Shown here: positions 16,862 through 26,761 of the stretch, one piece after another
Layout of the letters: each line of letters starts with the position of its first letter
Position numbering within the stretch: position 1 is the first letter of the stretch
NCBI GenBank assembly: GCA_003221695.1
Contig: QHSX01000050.1
Coordinates: 32,539 to 96,538 of the forward strand
Direction of reading: 5' to 3'
DNA: 64,000 nucleotides
Origin: Candidatus Rokuibacteriota bacterium
GTDB lineage: Bacteria > Methylomirabilota > Methylomirabilia > Rokubacteriales > CSP1-6
The notes under the pieces: model-generated
What the model was told of the DNA's origin: nothing
What the model saw: only the letters and a program-made list of their open reading frames with translations
Database searches by the model: none
Position numbers and translations under genes: made by a program

Positions 16862-16906
16862 GCGCGCCTCCTCCGGGGATCGAGGTGGATGATGGTGACT
16901 TGACCG

Positions 16907-16935
16907 AGGATAACGGGGTACACTGGTGGCGTCAA
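16907..16935 (-). promoter_or_regulatory. Putative promoter of the FBP aldolase/phosphatase gene
   Basis: Minus strand TTGACG (16930-16935), 17-nt spacer, TATCCT (16907-16912), start about 39 nt before the ATG. A weaker plus-strand promoter for the regulator, GTGACT (16895-16900), 18 nt, TACACT (16919-16924), overlaps it. Binding of one protein here could control both directions. Confidence 0.5.
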
Positions 16936-17948
16936 GCAAGAACTTCAAGCTCATGAAATTAATTTCTCAGGCTCCCCGGGAGCTCCGGCTGATGGTCCGG
17001 TGCCTCGAGCTCTACTACCGCCAGGCGCGGCCGCAGAAGGAGATCGCCCGGGCGCTCGGCGTCTCCGCGGCGACGGTGTCGCGGCTCCTCAAACGCGCCT
17101 ACGATGAGGGCTTCGTCCGGGTCGAGCTCGACCTGCCACGCGCCGAGGAGCTCGAGGCGGCGCTCACCGAGCGGTTCGGCCTGCGCGAGGCGGTGGTCGT
17201 GGCGGCGGGGGGCCGCGCCGACCTGAAGGAGGAGCTCGGCGCCGCGGCGGCGGCCTACTTCGAGAAGATCGCGTCGAACGGGATCCGCGTGGGGCTCTCG
17301 TGCGGGTTTACCCTCTACGAGACGATCCGTCAGCTCCGGGAGCGGCGGTTTCGCGACCTCGCCCTCTACCCCCTCTCCGGCGAGAGCACGCTCAAGATGG
17401 TGGACCTCTCCCCGAACACGCTCGTCGGGATGATGGCCGCGAAGTACCGGCCGCACGTGAGCGCGTACGCCCTGCCCGTGCAGCACCTCCTGTCGCTCCG
17501 CGAGATCGAGCGGGAGCGACGCCGGCTCCTCCGCGACCCCGAGATCCGGTCGATCTACGAGGCCGCGCAGGCGGTGGACATCGCGCTCGTGGGGATCGGC
17601 ATGATCGGCGAGCAGACCCCGGGGTTCTGCGCTCTCGCGGAGTCCTACGGCGTCAGCGTCAAGCGGTTGCGTCAGCTCGGGGTCGTGGGCGAGATCAACT
17701 ACCAGCCCTTCGATGCGGCGGGCCACACGGTGGACCGCCCGGAGCTGCGCGTCCTCATGCACCGGATCCTCTCGGTCGAGGTCGGCCGGCTCCAGACGCT
17801 TTCGCGCCGCCCCGACCGCCATGTCGTGGCGATCGCCGGCGGCCGGGCGAAGCTCGACGCCGTGCGCGGGGCCCTCGCCGGCCGCTTCATGAACGTGTTG
17901 GTGACCGACGAGGACCTCGCCGCGGCGCTGGTGCGGCGGGCCGCCTGA
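16926..17948 (+). CDS. SorC-family sugar-responsive transcriptional regulator
   Basis: 340 aa from GTG 16926, or 331 aa from ATG 16953. The predicted plus-strand promoter would start transcription near 16931, which favours the second. N-terminal helix-turn-helix (QKEIARALGVSAATVSRLLKRAYDEGFVRVEL), then the SorC sugar-binding domain (GLSCGFTLYETI, LYPLSGES, DIALVGIGMIGEQTPG, GEINYQPFDAAGHTVD, VVAIAGGRAKLDAVRGAL). Homologues such as CggR and DeoR-like SorC proteins bind phosphorylated sugars, including FBP in CggR. Divergent placement beside an FBP-consuming enzyme makes FBP or a related phosphosugar a reasonable effector guess. Confidence 0.88.
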   Translation: MASSKNFKLMKLISQAPRELRLMVRCLELYYRQARPQKEIARALGVSAATVSRLLKRAYDEGFVRVELDLPRAEELEAALTERFGLREAVVVAAGGRADLKEELGAAAAAYFEKIASNGIRVGLSCGFTLYETIRQLRERRFRDLALYPLSGESTLKMVDLSPNTLVGMMAAKYRPHVSAYALPVQHLLSLREIERERRRLLRDPEIRSIYEAAQAVDIALVGIGMIGEQTPGFCALAESYGVSVKRLRQLGVVGEINYQPFDAAGHTVDRPELRVLMHRILSVEVGRLQTLSRRPDRHVVAIAGGRAKLDAVRGALAGRFMNVLVTDEDLAAALVRRAA

Positions 17949-17964
17949 GGGCGGCCCCTCAGGC
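17943..17964. terminator. Bidirectional hairpin holding both stop codons
   Basis: Perfect 9-bp stem GCCTGAGGG/CCCTCAGGC with a CGGC loop. The TGA of the regulator (17946-17948) is in one arm and the TGA of accA (17959-17961) in the other. No U-tract on either side. Confidence 0.5.
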
Positions 17965-18930
17965 GCCGCCGCGCTCTACCGCGGTCTCCTCGAACGCGCC
18001 GAGCCGCCTGAACTTCTCGTAGCGCTCCGCGACGAGGGCTTCCGACGACTTCGGCGTGAGGTCCGCCAGCTGATCGCGGAGCGCGGCCCGCACGGCGGCC
18101 GCCGACGCGTCCCAGTCGCGGTGGGCGCCGCCGAGCGGCTCGGGGACGATCGCGTCGATGACGCCGAGGCGCAGGAGATCGGGCGCCGTGATCCGCATCG
18201 CCGCCGCCGCCTCCGGAGCCTTCGCGGCGTCGCCCCAGAGGATCGCCGCGCAACCCTCCGGCGAGATCACCGAGTAGATCGCGTACTCGAGCATGAGGAC
18301 GCGGTTGCCCATGCCGATCGCGAGCGCGCCGCCGCTGCCGCCCTCCCCCGTGACGATCGCGACGATCGGCGTGCGCAGCGCGGCCATCGCGCGAAGGTTC
18401 CGCGCGATCGCCTCCGCCTGGCCCCGCTCCTCGGCGCCGATGCCGGGGTACGCGCCCGGCGTGTCGATGAGGGCGAGGATCGGCTTGCCGAACTTCTCGG
18501 CGAGCTGCATGAGACGGAGCGCCTTCCGGTAGCCCTCGGGGTGCGGCATGCCGAAGTTGCGCGCGATCTTCTCGCGCGTGTCGCGCCCCTTCTGGTGGCC
18601 GATGACGACGATGCCCTGGCCCTCGAAACGCGCGAGGCCGCCGACGATCGCCGCGTCGTCTCCGTAGAGTCGGTCGCCGTGGAGCTCGACGAAGTCCTCG
18701 AAGAGGAGCCGGAGGAAGTCGCGGGTGTGGGGACGCTTGGGGTGGCGGGCGAGCTGCGTCCGCTGCCAGGCCGTCAGGCTTGCGTAGGTCTTCTGGCGTT
18801 GCCGGTGGAGCCGCTCCTCGAGCTTCGCGATCTCCTCGCGGACGCGGGGCGAATCGTCCTCGGCCTGGAGCGCCGCGATTCGGTTCTCCAGCTCGAGCAG
18901 CGGTTCCTCGAAGTCAAGCGCGTCCGGCAT
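17959..18930 (-). CDS. accA: Acetyl-CoA carboxylase carboxyltransferase subunit alpha
   Basis: 323 aa, ATG start, normal length. N-terminal helical segment ([14 protein letters not shown]) then the crotonase-like carboxyltransferase core: [85 protein letters not shown]. Forms the transferase with AccD (not in window) for malonyl-CoA synthesis. Overlaps dnaE by 17 nt; dnaE-accA adjacency is also found in E. coli and other bacteria. Confidence 0.97.
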   Translation of the reverse strand: MPDALDFEEPLLELENRIAALQAEDDSPRVREEIAKLEERLHRQRQKTYASLTAWQRTQLARHPKRPHTRDFLRLLFEDFVELHGDRLYGDDAAIVGGLARFEGQGIVVIGHQKGRDTREKIARNFGMPHPEGYRKALRLMQLAEKFGKPILALIDTPGAYPGIGAEERGQAEAIARNLRAMAALRTPIVAIVTGEGGSGGALAIGMGNRVLMLEYAIYSVISPEGCAAILWGDAAKAPEAAAAMRITAPDLLRLGVIDAIVPEPLGGAHRDWDASAAAVRAALRDQLADLTPKSSEALVAERYEKFRRLGAFEETAVERGGA

Positions 18931-21900
18931 ACTCCACCGTGACCGTGTCGACGCCCAGGAGCGACTCGACCCTCGCGCAGAGCTCCGGGCTCGCGTCGAC
19001 GGTGACGCCGCGGCAGCGGACCACGACCTCCTGCGACCCGAGCAGGAGGTGGAGGAACAGCGGGACGCGCCCCGGGTGCGCGGCGCAGACCTGACGGAGC
19101 GCGCCGAGCGCGTCGCCCGGCTCCCTGGAGGCCGTCACGCGGATCCGGCACGCGCTCGGCTCGCCGGTGGCGACGCGGTGGCGGGCGCCGTTCGCGGCGA
19201 GCGCCGCCTCGAGGGGACGGATGTCCTCGGCGAGCACGACCCGCCCCTTCTCGCCGTCGTCCACCCTGCCCCGTACCAGGAGCGGTTCGCGCGAGTGCAG
19301 GCAGGCGGCGGCGGCCCGGTAGGGCTCCGGGAACACCGTGACCTCGACCGTCCCGTCCATGTCCTCGAGCGTGAAGAACGCCATGCGGTTACCGCTCTTG
19401 GTGGACGTCTCCTTGAGCCCGGCCGCGTGACCGAAGAGGAGCACGCGGGCGGCGTGCCCCTTGGCCGCCAGCTCGGCCGTCGTCGTGAGGCCGAGCGACT
19501 CGACGACGGACCGGAAACGGGCGAGCGGATGGCCGGAGACATAGAACCCGAGGACCTCCTTCTCGAAGGCGAGGCGCTGGTCCGGCTCCCACTCCGGCGT
19601 CGTCTCGGTCGCCGCCGCGCTCGGCGCGGGCGCTCCGGCCGGCAGGAGGTCGAAGAACGACGCCTGGCCCTCCGCACGGTCGCGCTGCTTGCGCTGGCCG
19701 CCCTCGAGCGCGGCATCCGCGGTCGCGAGCAGATGGGCCCGCGACAGCCCGAGCGAGTCGAAGGCGCCCGCCTTGATCAGCGACTCGAGCACGCGGCGGT
19801 TCACGAGACGGAGATCGACACGGGCGCAGAAGTCCTCGAGCGACGTGAAGGGCCCCGCCTCGGCGCGCGCGCGGAGGATGGACTCCATCGCCGCCTCGCC
19901 CACGTTCCGGATCGCGGCCAGGCCGAATCGAACCGTATCGCCGGCGACGCTGAACCGCACCGCGGAGACGTTCACGTCGGGCGGCTCGACGCGGATCTCC
20001 ATCGCGCGGCATTCCTCGATGTACTTCACGATCTTGTCCGTGTCGCCCATTTCCGAGGTGAGCAGCGCGGCCATGAACTCCACGGGGTAGTTCGCCTTGA
20101 AGTACGCGGTCTGGTACGCGACGAGCGCGTACGCCGCTGCATGGCTCTTGTTAAAGCCATACCCCGCGAACTTCTCCATCAGCTCCCAGACGCGGTCGGC
20201 CTTCGCCTGGCCGATCCCCCGCTCGGCGCACCCGGCGACGAACTTTGCGCGTTGCTTCGCCATGAGGTCGCGGTCTTTCTTGCCCATGGCGCGACGGAGC
20301 GTGTCCGCCTCGCCCATGGTGAAGCCCGCCATCTCGGAGGCGATCTGCATGATCTGCTCCTGGTAGACCATGATCCCGCACGTTTCGCGCGTGAACTTTT
20401 CCATCGCCGGATGCTCGTAGGTGATCTTCGCGCGGCCGTGCCGGCGCTCGATGAAGTCGGGGATGAGCTCCATCGGCCCCGGCCGGTAGAGCGAGACCAT
20501 CGCGATCACGTCCGCGAGCCGCTCGGGCCGGAGTCCGCGGAGTGCCTCGCGCATGCCCGACGACTCCAGCTGGAAGACGCCGAAGGTCTTCGCCTCGCTC
20601 AGGAGCGCGTACGTCTTCGCGTCGTCAAGCGGCAGCGTGTCGAGGTCGATCTCGATCCCCCGCGCCTCCCTGATGAGGGCCACGGTGTTCGCCAGCACGG
20701 TCAGCGTCCGGAGGCCGAGGAAGTCCATCTTGAGGAGGCCGAGCTTCTCGATCGGCCCCATCGCGTAGCCGGTGATCAGCTCCGGCCGCTTGGGGTCCTT
20801 GTAGAGCGGGACGTGCTCGTCGAGCGGCTCGTCGGAGATGACGACGGCCGAGGCGTGGACGGAGGCGTGGCGGGTACAGCCCTCCAGCGTGCGCGCGATT
20901 TCCCAGAGCTCTCGAACGTGCGGTTGGCTCTTCACCATCTCGGCCAGCGGGAGCGCCTTCTGGTACGCGTCGTCGAGCGTGATGTTGAGGGGGAAGTTCG
21001 GGACGAGCTTGGCGATCCGGTCCACGTCGGTGTAGGCCAGGCCGAGCACGCGCCCCACGTCGCGGATCGCGGCCTTCGCGCCGAGCGTTCCGAAGGTGAT
21101 GATGTGGGCGACCCGGTCGCGCCCGTATTTCTCCGCGACATACCGGATGACCTCGTCGCGTCGGTCGTCGGCGAAATCGATGTCCATGTCGGGCATCGAG
21201 ATCCGCTCGGGGTTCAGGAAGCGTTCAAAGAGCAGGCCGTACCGGATCGGATCGATGTTCGTGATCCCGAGGCAGTACGCGGTGAGCGAGCCGGCCGAGG
21301 AGCCGCGGCCCGGCCCCACGGCGATCCCCTGCTGGCGCGCGTAGTGGATGAAGTCCCACACGACGAGGAAGTACCCCGCGAACCCCATCTTCTCGATGAC
21401 CGCGAGCTCGTGGGCGAAGCGCGCCTCGATCGCCTCGCCTGGGGCCCCGCCGTAGCGGCGCCGCAGCCCCGCGGTCGCGAGCTCCCGCAGGTAGCTGTCC
21501 AGCGTGTGTCCGTCTGGGACGAGGTAACGCGGCAGGTGGAAGGTCCCGAAGTCGAGGGTGAGGTTACAGCGCTCGGCGACGGCCAGCGTGTTGCGGCACG
21601 CCTCGGGCAACTCGGCGAAGACGCGGGCCATCTCCTCCGCCGACTTGACGTAGAACTCTTCGGTCGAGAACCGGAAGCGGTTCGGGTCGCCGAGATTCGT
21701 GCCCGTCTGAATGCAAAGGAGCGCCTCGTGGGCGCGCGCGTGCCCCCCCTCGAGGTAGTGCGAGTCGTTGGTGCCGACGATCGGCGCGCCGATGGCCTTG
21801 GCGATCGCGCGGGTGTCGGCGGTGACCCGCGCCTGCTGCTCGAGCCCGTGGGACTGGACCTCCATGAAGTAGTAGTCTCGGCCGACGACCTCCTGGTACC

Positions 21901-22408
21901 AGCCCGCGATCTCCTTCGCCTTCTGCGTCTCGCCCTGGCCGAGAAGGCGCGAGACTTCCGAGTTGAGGCACCCCGAGAGGACGACGAGCCCGTCGGCGTG
22001 CTGGGCGAGGAGCTCCCGGTCCACCCGGGGCTTGTAGTAGAAGCCTTCGAGGTAGGCCTTCGAGACCAGCTTGACGAGGTTTTGGTAGCCGACGCGGTTC
22101 CGCACCAGGACCGTCAGGTGGTTCGCGCCCTCGTAGCCGCCGTCCTGCGAGCCGCGCTCGCGCCGGCTCCCGGGGGCGACGTAGAGCTCGCACCCGAGGA
22201 TCGGCTTGATCCCGGCCTTCTGGGCCGCAAGGTAGAAGTCGATCGCGCCGAAGAGGTTGCCGTGGTCCGTCAGCGCGATCGCGGGGAAGCGGAGCTCCTT
22301 CGCCTTCTGAACGAGCTTCTCGAGCTGCGCCGCTCCGTCGAGGAGGCTGTACTCGGAATGGACGTGGAGGTGGACGAACTCGCTATGCTGCACCGGGGAC
22401 CCGCTCAC
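18914..22408 (-). CDS. dnaE: DNA polymerase III subunit alpha
   Basis: 1164 aa from the GTG at 22408, which overlaps the guaA stop (GTGA). The frame is open further upstream, but the conserved N-terminus ([15 protein letters not shown]) starts at residue 11. PHP domain first, then the polymerase core with the acidic catalytic motif [19 protein letters not shown] and the fingers motif [23 protein letters not shown]. Next come a helix-hairpin-helix region around residues 760-840, an OB-fold (about 960-1060, [16 protein letters not shown]) and a C-terminal domain. DnaE1 type: replicative, with no built-in DEDD exonuclease. It ends in VTVEYAGRA. Confidence 0.97.
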   Translation of the reverse strand: MSGSPVQHSEFVHLHVHSEYSLLDGAAQLEKLVQKAKELRFPAIALTDHGNLFGAIDFYLAAQKAGIKPILGCELYVAPGSRRERGSQDGGYEGANHLTVLVRNRVGYQNLVKLVSKAYLEGFYYKPRVDRELLAQHADGLVVLSGCLNSEVSRLLGQGETQKAKEIAGWYQEVVGRDYYFMEVQSHGLEQQARVTADTRAIAKAIGAPIVGTNDSHYLEGGHARAHEALLCIQTGTNLGDPNRFRFSTEEFYVKSAEEMARVFAELPEACRNTLAVAERCNLTLDFGTFHLPRYLVPDGHTLDSYLRELATAGLRRRYGGAPGEAIEARFAHELAVIEKMGFAGYFLVVWDFIHYARQQGIAVGPGRGSSAGSLTAYCLGITNIDPIRYGLLFERFLNPERISMPDMDIDFADDRRDEVIRYVAEKYGRDRVAHIITFGTLGAKAAIRDVGRVLGLAYTDVDRIAKLVPNFPLNITLDDAYQKALPLAEMVKSQPHVRELWEIARTLEGCTRHASVHASAVVISDEPLDEHVPLYKDPKRPELITGYAMGPIEKLGLLKMDFLGLRTLTVLANTVALIREARGIEIDLDTLPLDDAKTYALLSEAKTFGVFQLESSGMREALRGLRPERLADVIAMVSLYRPGPMELIPDFIERRHGRAKITYEHPAMEKFTRETCGIMVYQEQIMQIASEMAGFTMGEADTLRRAMGKKDRDLMAKQRAKFVAGCAERGIGQAKADRVWELMEKFAGYGFNKSHAAAYALVAYQTAYFKANYPVEFMAALLTSEMGDTDKIVKYIEECRAMEIRVEPPDVNVSAVRFSVAGDTVRFGLAAIRNVGEAAMESILRARAEAGPFTSLEDFCARVDLRLVNRRVLESLIKAGAFDSLGLSRAHLLATADAALEGGQRKQRDRAEGQASFFDLLPAGAPAPSAAATETTPEWEPDQRLAFEKEVLGFYVSGHPLARFRSVVESLGLTTTAELAAKGHAARVLLFGHAAGLKETSTKSGNRMAFFTLEDMDGTVEVTVFPEPYRAAAACLHSREPLLVRGRVDDGEKGRVVLAEDIRPLEAALAANGARHRVATGEPSACRIRVTASREPGDALGALRQVCAAHPGRVPLFLHLLLGSQEVVVRCRGVTVDASPELCARVESLLGVDTVTVEYAGRA

Positions 22409-23955
22409 TCCCACTCGATGGTGGACGGGGGCTTCGACGAAATATCGAAGACCACCCGATTGACGCCCTTCACCTCGTTGATGATGCGGTTCGAGATGCG
22501 CCCGAGCAGGTCGTAGGGGAGCCGCGCCCAGTCGGCCGTCATCGCGTCCTGGCTCATGACCGCGCGGAGCGCGATCACGTGCGCGTAGGTGCGGAAGTCG
22601 CCCATCACGCCGACCGTCCGGATCGGCAGGAGCACGGCGAAGGCCTGCCACACCTCGCGCTCGAAGCCGGCCGCGCGCACCTCGTCCTGGACGATCGCGT
22701 CGGCCTCGCGCAGGATCGTGAGCCGCTCGGGGGTGACCTCGCCGAGGACCCGGATCGCCAGACCCGGCCCCGGGAACGGCTGGCGCCAGACGATCTCCGG
22801 CGGCAGCCCAAGGATCTCGCCGAGCCGCCGGACTTCGTCCTTGAACAGCTCCCGCAGGGGCTCGACCAGCTCGAACTGCATCTTGAGGGGCAGGCCGCCG
22901 ACGTTATGGTGGGTCTTGATCGTCGCCGACGGCCCCCGGAAAGAGACCGACTCGATCACGTCGGGATAGAGGGTGCCCTGGGCGAGCCAGGCGATCTCAC
23001 CGAGCTTGCGGGCCTCCTCCTCGAAGACGGCGATGAACTCGGCGCCGATTCGCTTGCGTTTGATCTCGGGATCGGTCACGCCGCGAAGAACGTCCAGAAA
23101 CCGGTGAGATGCGTCGACCTGGATCAGGTTGATCTTGAAGGCGTCACGGAAGGTGTGGCTGACCGATTGCGCCTCGCCCTTTCGCAAGAGCCCGTTGTCG
23201 ACGAAGACGCACGTGAGCTGATCGCCGATGGCACGGTGGACCAGAACCGCGACCACCGATGAGTCCACGCCGCCCGACAGCGCGCAGAGAACGCGCTCAC
23301 GGCCGACCTTCTGCCGGATCTCCTCGACCGTCGTGTCGATGAACCCCGCCATGGACCACGTGCGGCGCGCCCCGCAGATGTCGAGGAAGTTGTCGAAGAT
23401 CTTTCGCCCCTGCGGCGTGTGCACGACCTCAGGGTGGAACTGGACCGCGTAGAGCTTGCGCTGCTCGTCGGCCATCGCGGCGACGGGGCAGTTCGGGGTC
23501 GCGCCCAGGGCCGTGAAGCCCTTCGGCGGTCGGAGGACGGTGTCGCCGTGGCTCATCCAGACGGCCAGGCGGCCGTCCGCCTCGAGCTCGACACCCTGGA
23601 GGAGCCGGCTCGAGCTCAGCAGATCGACTTCAGCTTTGCCGTACTCACGGCGCTCGGCGGGCACGACGTGGCCGCCGAGGAGATACCCCATCGCTTGCAT
23701 GCCGTAGCAGATGCCGAGGATGGGGATGCCCGAGTCGAAGAGCGCTTTTGGCGGAAGCGGCGCGGCGTCCTCGTAGACGCTCGCCGGCCCGCCGGAGAGG
23801 ATGATGCCCTTGTACCCCCCCGCGAGGATCGGCTCGATCGGCCGAGTACAGGAGAAGACCTCGGAGAAAACGCTCATCTCGCGGACCCGCCGGGCGATCA
23901 GCTGGGTGTACTGACCGCCGAAGTCCAGGACCGCGATCTTGTCGGCGGCGACCAT
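22405..23955 (-). CDS. guaA: GMP synthase (glutamine-hydrolysing)
   Basis: 516 aa, ATG start. Class I glutamine amidotransferase domain with the nucleophile Cys in [15 protein letters not shown] and the later HPEV His. The ATP pyrophosphatase domain has SGGVDSSV and the [17 protein letters not shown] block, and a C-terminal dimerisation domain ends KPPSTIEWE. Converts XMP to GMP. It directly follows guaB3 (13 nt), so IMP-to-GMP steps are co-expressed, and is coupled by GTGA to dnaE. Confidence 0.97.
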   Translation of the reverse strand: MVAADKIAVLDFGGQYTQLIARRVREMSVFSEVFSCTRPIEPILAGGYKGIILSGGPASVYEDAAPLPPKALFDSGIPILGICYGMQAMGYLLGGHVVPAERREYGKAEVDLLSSSRLLQGVELEADGRLAVWMSHGDTVLRPPKGFTALGATPNCPVAAMADEQRKLYAVQFHPEVVHTPQGRKIFDNFLDICGARRTWSMAGFIDTTVEEIRQKVGRERVLCALSGGVDSSVVAVLVHRAIGDQLTCVFVDNGLLRKGEAQSVSHTFRDAFKINLIQVDASHRFLDVLRGVTDPEIKRKRIGAEFIAVFEEEARKLGEIAWLAQGTLYPDVIESVSFRGPSATIKTHHNVGGLPLKMQFELVEPLRELFKDEVRRLGEILGLPPEIVWRQPFPGPGLAIRVLGEVTPERLTILREADAIVQDEVRAAGFEREVWQAFAVLLPIRTVGVMGDFRTYAHVIALRAVMSQDAMTADWARLPYDLLGRISNRIINEVKGVNRVVFDISSKPPSTIEWE

Positions 23956-23968
23956 CGCGGGCGCCCCG

Positions 23969-25129
23969 CTACCGCGGGCGCCCCAGCTTCTGAGCCTGTT
24001 GGAAGACTTTGCCTTCGGTCTTGATCGTCGGAGCGATGATCAACTCCGTCTGCTGAAGCTCGCGGATCGTGCGCGCACCGATCGAGCCCATGCAGGTCCG
24101 GATCGCGCCGACCAGGTTGAGCGTGCCGTCCTCGGTGAACGCGGGACCGAACAGGATCTGCTCGAGCGAGCCGGCCACGCCGACCCGGATCCGAGTCCCG
24201 CGTGGCAGGTTGGCATGTGGCGTCGCCATGCCCCAGTGGTAGCCCCGGCCCGGCGCCTCGGTGGCGCGGGCGAACGCCGAGCCGATCATGACGGCGTCGG
24301 CGCCTGCCGCGAGCGCCTTGCACACGTCGCCGCCCGTCGTCATGCCGCCGTCGGTGACGATCGGGACGTAGCGCCCCCGCTGCTTGTAGTGGTAGTCGCG
24401 TGCCGCCGCGGCGTCGGCCGTCGCGGTGACCTGCGGCACACCGAGCCCGAGCACCTCGCGGCTCGTGCACGCGGCGCCCGGCCCGACGCCGATCAAGAGC
24501 GCGTCGGCGCCGCAGTCCATGAGCTCCAGGCACGCCTCGTAGGTGACGACGTTGCCGATGATGAGCGGGATCGCAAGCTGCTTCTTCAGCTTGCGGAAGT
24601 CGACGGGGGTGTACTCGGTGGCGATGTGACGGGCGGTCGTGACGGTGGACTGGACCACGAAGATGTCCGCACCCGCTTCCTGCGCGATCTGGGCGAAGCG
24701 CTCGGCGCGCTGGGGAATCGACGACACGACGGCGGGCCCCCCACCCTTTTTGATCTCGCGGATCCGACGGTGGATCAACTCTTCCTTGATCGGCTCCCCG
24801 TAGATCGACTGGATGATCTTGGTCGCCTCGTCCTGACTCGCCGACACGATGCGATCCAGGACGTCCTCGGGGTTTGCGTACCGTGCGAAGATCCCCTCCA
24901 GGTTCAGGACGGCGAGCCCGCCCAGGCGGCCCATCTCGATCGCCAGCCTGGGGCCGACGACCCCGTCCATGGCGGCGGCGATGATCGGCAGCTCGAACCG
25001 ATGGCCCTCGAGCTCCCAGGCGATGTCGACTTCGTTCGGGTTGATCGTCACCGTGCCTGGAACGAGCGCGATGTCATCGAACCCGTACGCGACCCTCGCC
25101 TTTCGCCCTCGCCCGACCCACATTCCCAT
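23969..25129 (-). CDS. guaB3: GuaB3-family IMP dehydrogenase
   Basis: 386 aa from the ATG at 25129, which has a GGAGGAG site 7 nt upstream. IMPDH barrel without CBS domains: [12 protein letters not shown] at the start, active-site Cys loop [49 protein letters not shown], and [16 protein letters not shown] in the flap region. The shorter length and loop sequence fit the GuaB3 group first seen in actinobacteria and cyanobacteria, shown in at least one cyanobacterium to act as an IMP dehydrogenase. Placement upstream of guaA supports that role. Confidence 0.9.
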   Translation of the reverse strand: MGMWVGRGRKARVAYGFDDIALVPGTVTINPNEVDIAWELEGHRFELPIIAAAMDGVVGPRLAIEMGRLGGLAVLNLEGIFARYANPEDVLDRIVSASQDEATKIIQSIYGEPIKEELIHRRIREIKKGGGPAVVSSIPQRAERFAQIAQEAGADIFVVQSTVTTARHIATEYTPVDFRKLKKQLAIPLIIGNVVTYEACLELMDCGADALLIGVGPGAACTSREVLGLGVPQVTATADAAAARDYHYKQRGRYVPIVTDGGMTTGGDVCKALAAGADAVMIGSAFARATEAPGRGYHWGMATPHANLPRGTRIRVGVAGSLEQILFGPAFTEDGTLNLVGAIRTCMGSIGARTIRELQQTELIIAPTIKTEGKVFQQAQKLGRPR

Positions 25130-25166
25130 CAGCTCTCCTCCCCTCAGCCCGCCGCCAGTTCCCTGC

Positions 25167-25220
25167 CCGATCGCTGTATATAGGGATCGGCCCCGTGCCG
25201 TCACACTATATTTCGTGTGA
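25167..25220 (-). promoter_or_regulatory. guaB3 promoter region with two inverted repeats
   Basis: On the minus strand GTGACG (25199-25204), a 16-nt spacer and TATATA (25177-25182) resemble a promoter with a leader of about 41 nt. Inverted repeat TCACAC-N8-GTGTGA (25201-25220) touches the -35, and CCGATC-N12-GATCGG (25167-25190) encloses the -10. Both are perfect 6-bp arms and are candidate operators for the guaB3-guaA-dnaE-accA unit. Confidence 0.4.
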
Positions 25221-25245
25221 GTATACCCGCCGGGCGCGGCGCGTG

Positions 25246-26028
25246 TCAACGCGCGGGCGTCGCGGGATGCGCTTCCTCGTAGAGGAGCCGCAGCCCCGTG
25301 AGCCTCAGGTGGTCGTCGACGCGCTCGACCGTGCGCGCGACCCCCGCGATGAGCACGGCGAGGCCGCCGGTCCCGATCACCTGTGGGCTCCCGCCCATCT
25401 CCGCGCGCATCCGATCGACGAGGCCGTCCACGAGCCCGGCGAAGCCGTAGATCGCGCCCGACTGGATATTCGTCGTCGTGTCGCGGCCGATCGCTTCCTT
25501 GGGCCGGACGAGCTCGACCCGGTGGAGGCGGGCCGCGCGGCTCACGAGCGCATCGACCGCCGTCCCGAGACCGGGCGCGATCGCGCCGCCGATGAACTCG
25601 CCCCGCGCGTTCACGCAGTTAAAGGCCGTCGCGGTGCCGAAGTTGACGACGATGACCGGAGGCCCATACAGAACGCTCCCCGCGAACGCGTCCACGTAAC
25701 GGTCGGCGCCGACCTCGCGTGGCGCGTCCACGTCGAGCGGCATCCGCGTGTTCACACCCGGCTCGACGACGAACGGCGCCTGGCCGAAATACTCCTCGCA
25801 CATCCACTCGAGCGTCTGTTGGACGGGCGGCACGACGTTCGAGATCGCGATGCCATGGATGTCGCTGGCCGAGATCCCGCGCGCGCGCAGAAGCGTCTCG
25901 ATGAACACGCCGTACTCGTCGGCGGTCTGCTCCCGCCGGCTCGTCAGGACCCAGGACACGAGGAGCCGGTCACCGTCGAAGACACCGATCTTCGTGTTGG
26001 TGTTGCCGACGTCAGCGACGAGCAGCAT
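25246..26028 (-). CDS. coaX: Type III pantothenate kinase
   Basis: 260 aa, ATG start. ASKHA-fold kinase with phosphate-1 motif DVGNTNTKIGVFDG at residues 6-19, GADRYVDAFAGSVLYG, and VNFGTATAFNCVN. Catalyses the first step of CoA synthesis from pantothenate; type III enzymes need a monovalent cation and are not inhibited by CoA. Overlaps birA by 17 nt, a common bacterial pairing (birA-coaX). Confidence 0.95.
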   Translation of the reverse strand: MLLVADVGNTNTKIGVFDGDRLLVSWVLTSRREQTADEYGVFIETLLRARGISASDIHGIAISNVVPPVQQTLEWMCEEYFGQAPFVVEPGVNTRMPLDVDAPREVGADRYVDAFAGSVLYGPPVIVVNFGTATAFNCVNARGEFIGGAIAPGLGTAVDALVSRAARLHRVELVRPKEAIGRDTTTNIQSGAIYGFAGLVDGLVDRMRAEMGGSPQVIGTGGLAVLIAGVARTVERVDDHLRLTGLRLLYEEAHPATPAR

Positions 26029-26761
26029 GGATCACCTCCGACGCGATCTCGCCCGCGACGACCCGCTGCACCCCCCGGCCGTCGTGTACCAGCAGCGCGC
26101 CGTCCACGTCGAGGCCGACGGCCACGCCGCTGAGGGCGTCCACCCTGACCGGGCGCCCGATGGTCTCACTCCGTGCGAGCCAGCGCTTGCGCACCTCACC
26201 GAAGCCGTGCGACTCGAGCCGCCAGCGCCACGCGTCGAACTCTTCGAGCAGCGTCTCGAGCAGCGCATCGCGGTCGGGCGCCCGGCCCGTCTCGATCGCC
26301 ACCGAGGTGGCGCGGTCGGCGAGCTCGGCGGGAAAGGCGCGCTGCGCCAGGTTCACGCCCACGCCAGTGACCATTGTAACGGCCGTGGGTGGCGTGCCGA
26401 TTCGGGACTCCACCAGGATGCCAGCGATCTTGCGACCGTGTGCAAGGACGTCGTTCGGCCACTTCAGCCCGGCCTCGATGCCCGTGGCACGACGGAGCGC
26501 CTCGGCGACGGCCACGGCCGTTGCGATCGAGAACGTCGCCAGGAGCGTCGGCGCCACTCTTGGCCGGATCAGGATCGAGGCGAGCAGACTCATCCCGGGG
26601 GCGTCGGTCCACGTCCGGCCCCGTCGGCCTCGCCCCGACGACTGGTGGTCCGCGACGACGACCGTGCGATCGGGGGCGCCCTCGGCCGCGAGCGCAAACG
26701 CGGTCGTCTGCGTGGATTCGACGACCGAGAAGCGGACAATCGGCGCCCGGCTAACGGTCAC
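26012..26761 (-). CDS. birA: Biotin-[acetyl-CoA carboxylase] ligase, without HTH domain
   Basis: 249 aa from the GTG at 26761, giving an 11-nt overlap with valS. Biotin-protein ligase core: VVESTQTTAF, ADHQSSGRGRRGRTW (biotinyl-AMP loop), GLKWPNDVLAHGRKIAGILVES, GVGVNLAQ, and a C-terminal SH3-like domain (IGRPVRVDALSG...GALLVHDGRG). The N-terminal DNA-binding domain of E. coli BirA is absent, so it is an enzyme only, not a repressor. It biotinylates AccB, whose partner AccA is encoded 8 kb away. Confidence 0.95.
   Translation of the reverse strand: MTVSRAPIVRFSVVESTQTTAFALAAEGAPDRTVVVADHQSSGRGRRGRTWTDAPGMSLLASILIRPRVAPTLLATFSIATAVAVAEALRRATGIEAGLKWPNDVLAHGRKIAGILVESRIGTPPTAVTMVTGVGVNLAQRAFPAELADRATSVAIETGRAPDRDALLETLLEEFDAWRWRLESHGFGEVRKRWLARSETIGRPVRVDALSGVAVGLDVDGALLVHDGRGVQRVVAGEIASEVIHAARR

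Noticed and set aside
13895..16903. 1002-codon open frame antisense to miaB and the FBP aldolase/phosphatase gene
   Set aside because: It mirrors coding sequence of two well-matched genes, crosses their intergenic gap, and has the Arg/Val/Leu/Asp-rich composition of high-G+C antisense frames with no recognisable motif.
16901..16924. Plus-strand TTGACC with TACACT as the regulator promoter
   Set aside because: The spacer is only 12-13 nt, too short; the GTGACT-18-TACACT pairing was preferred.
19049..22516. 1155-codon open frame antisense to dnaE
   Set aside because: Pure shadow of dnaE; no domain pattern, no ribosome site and biased composition.
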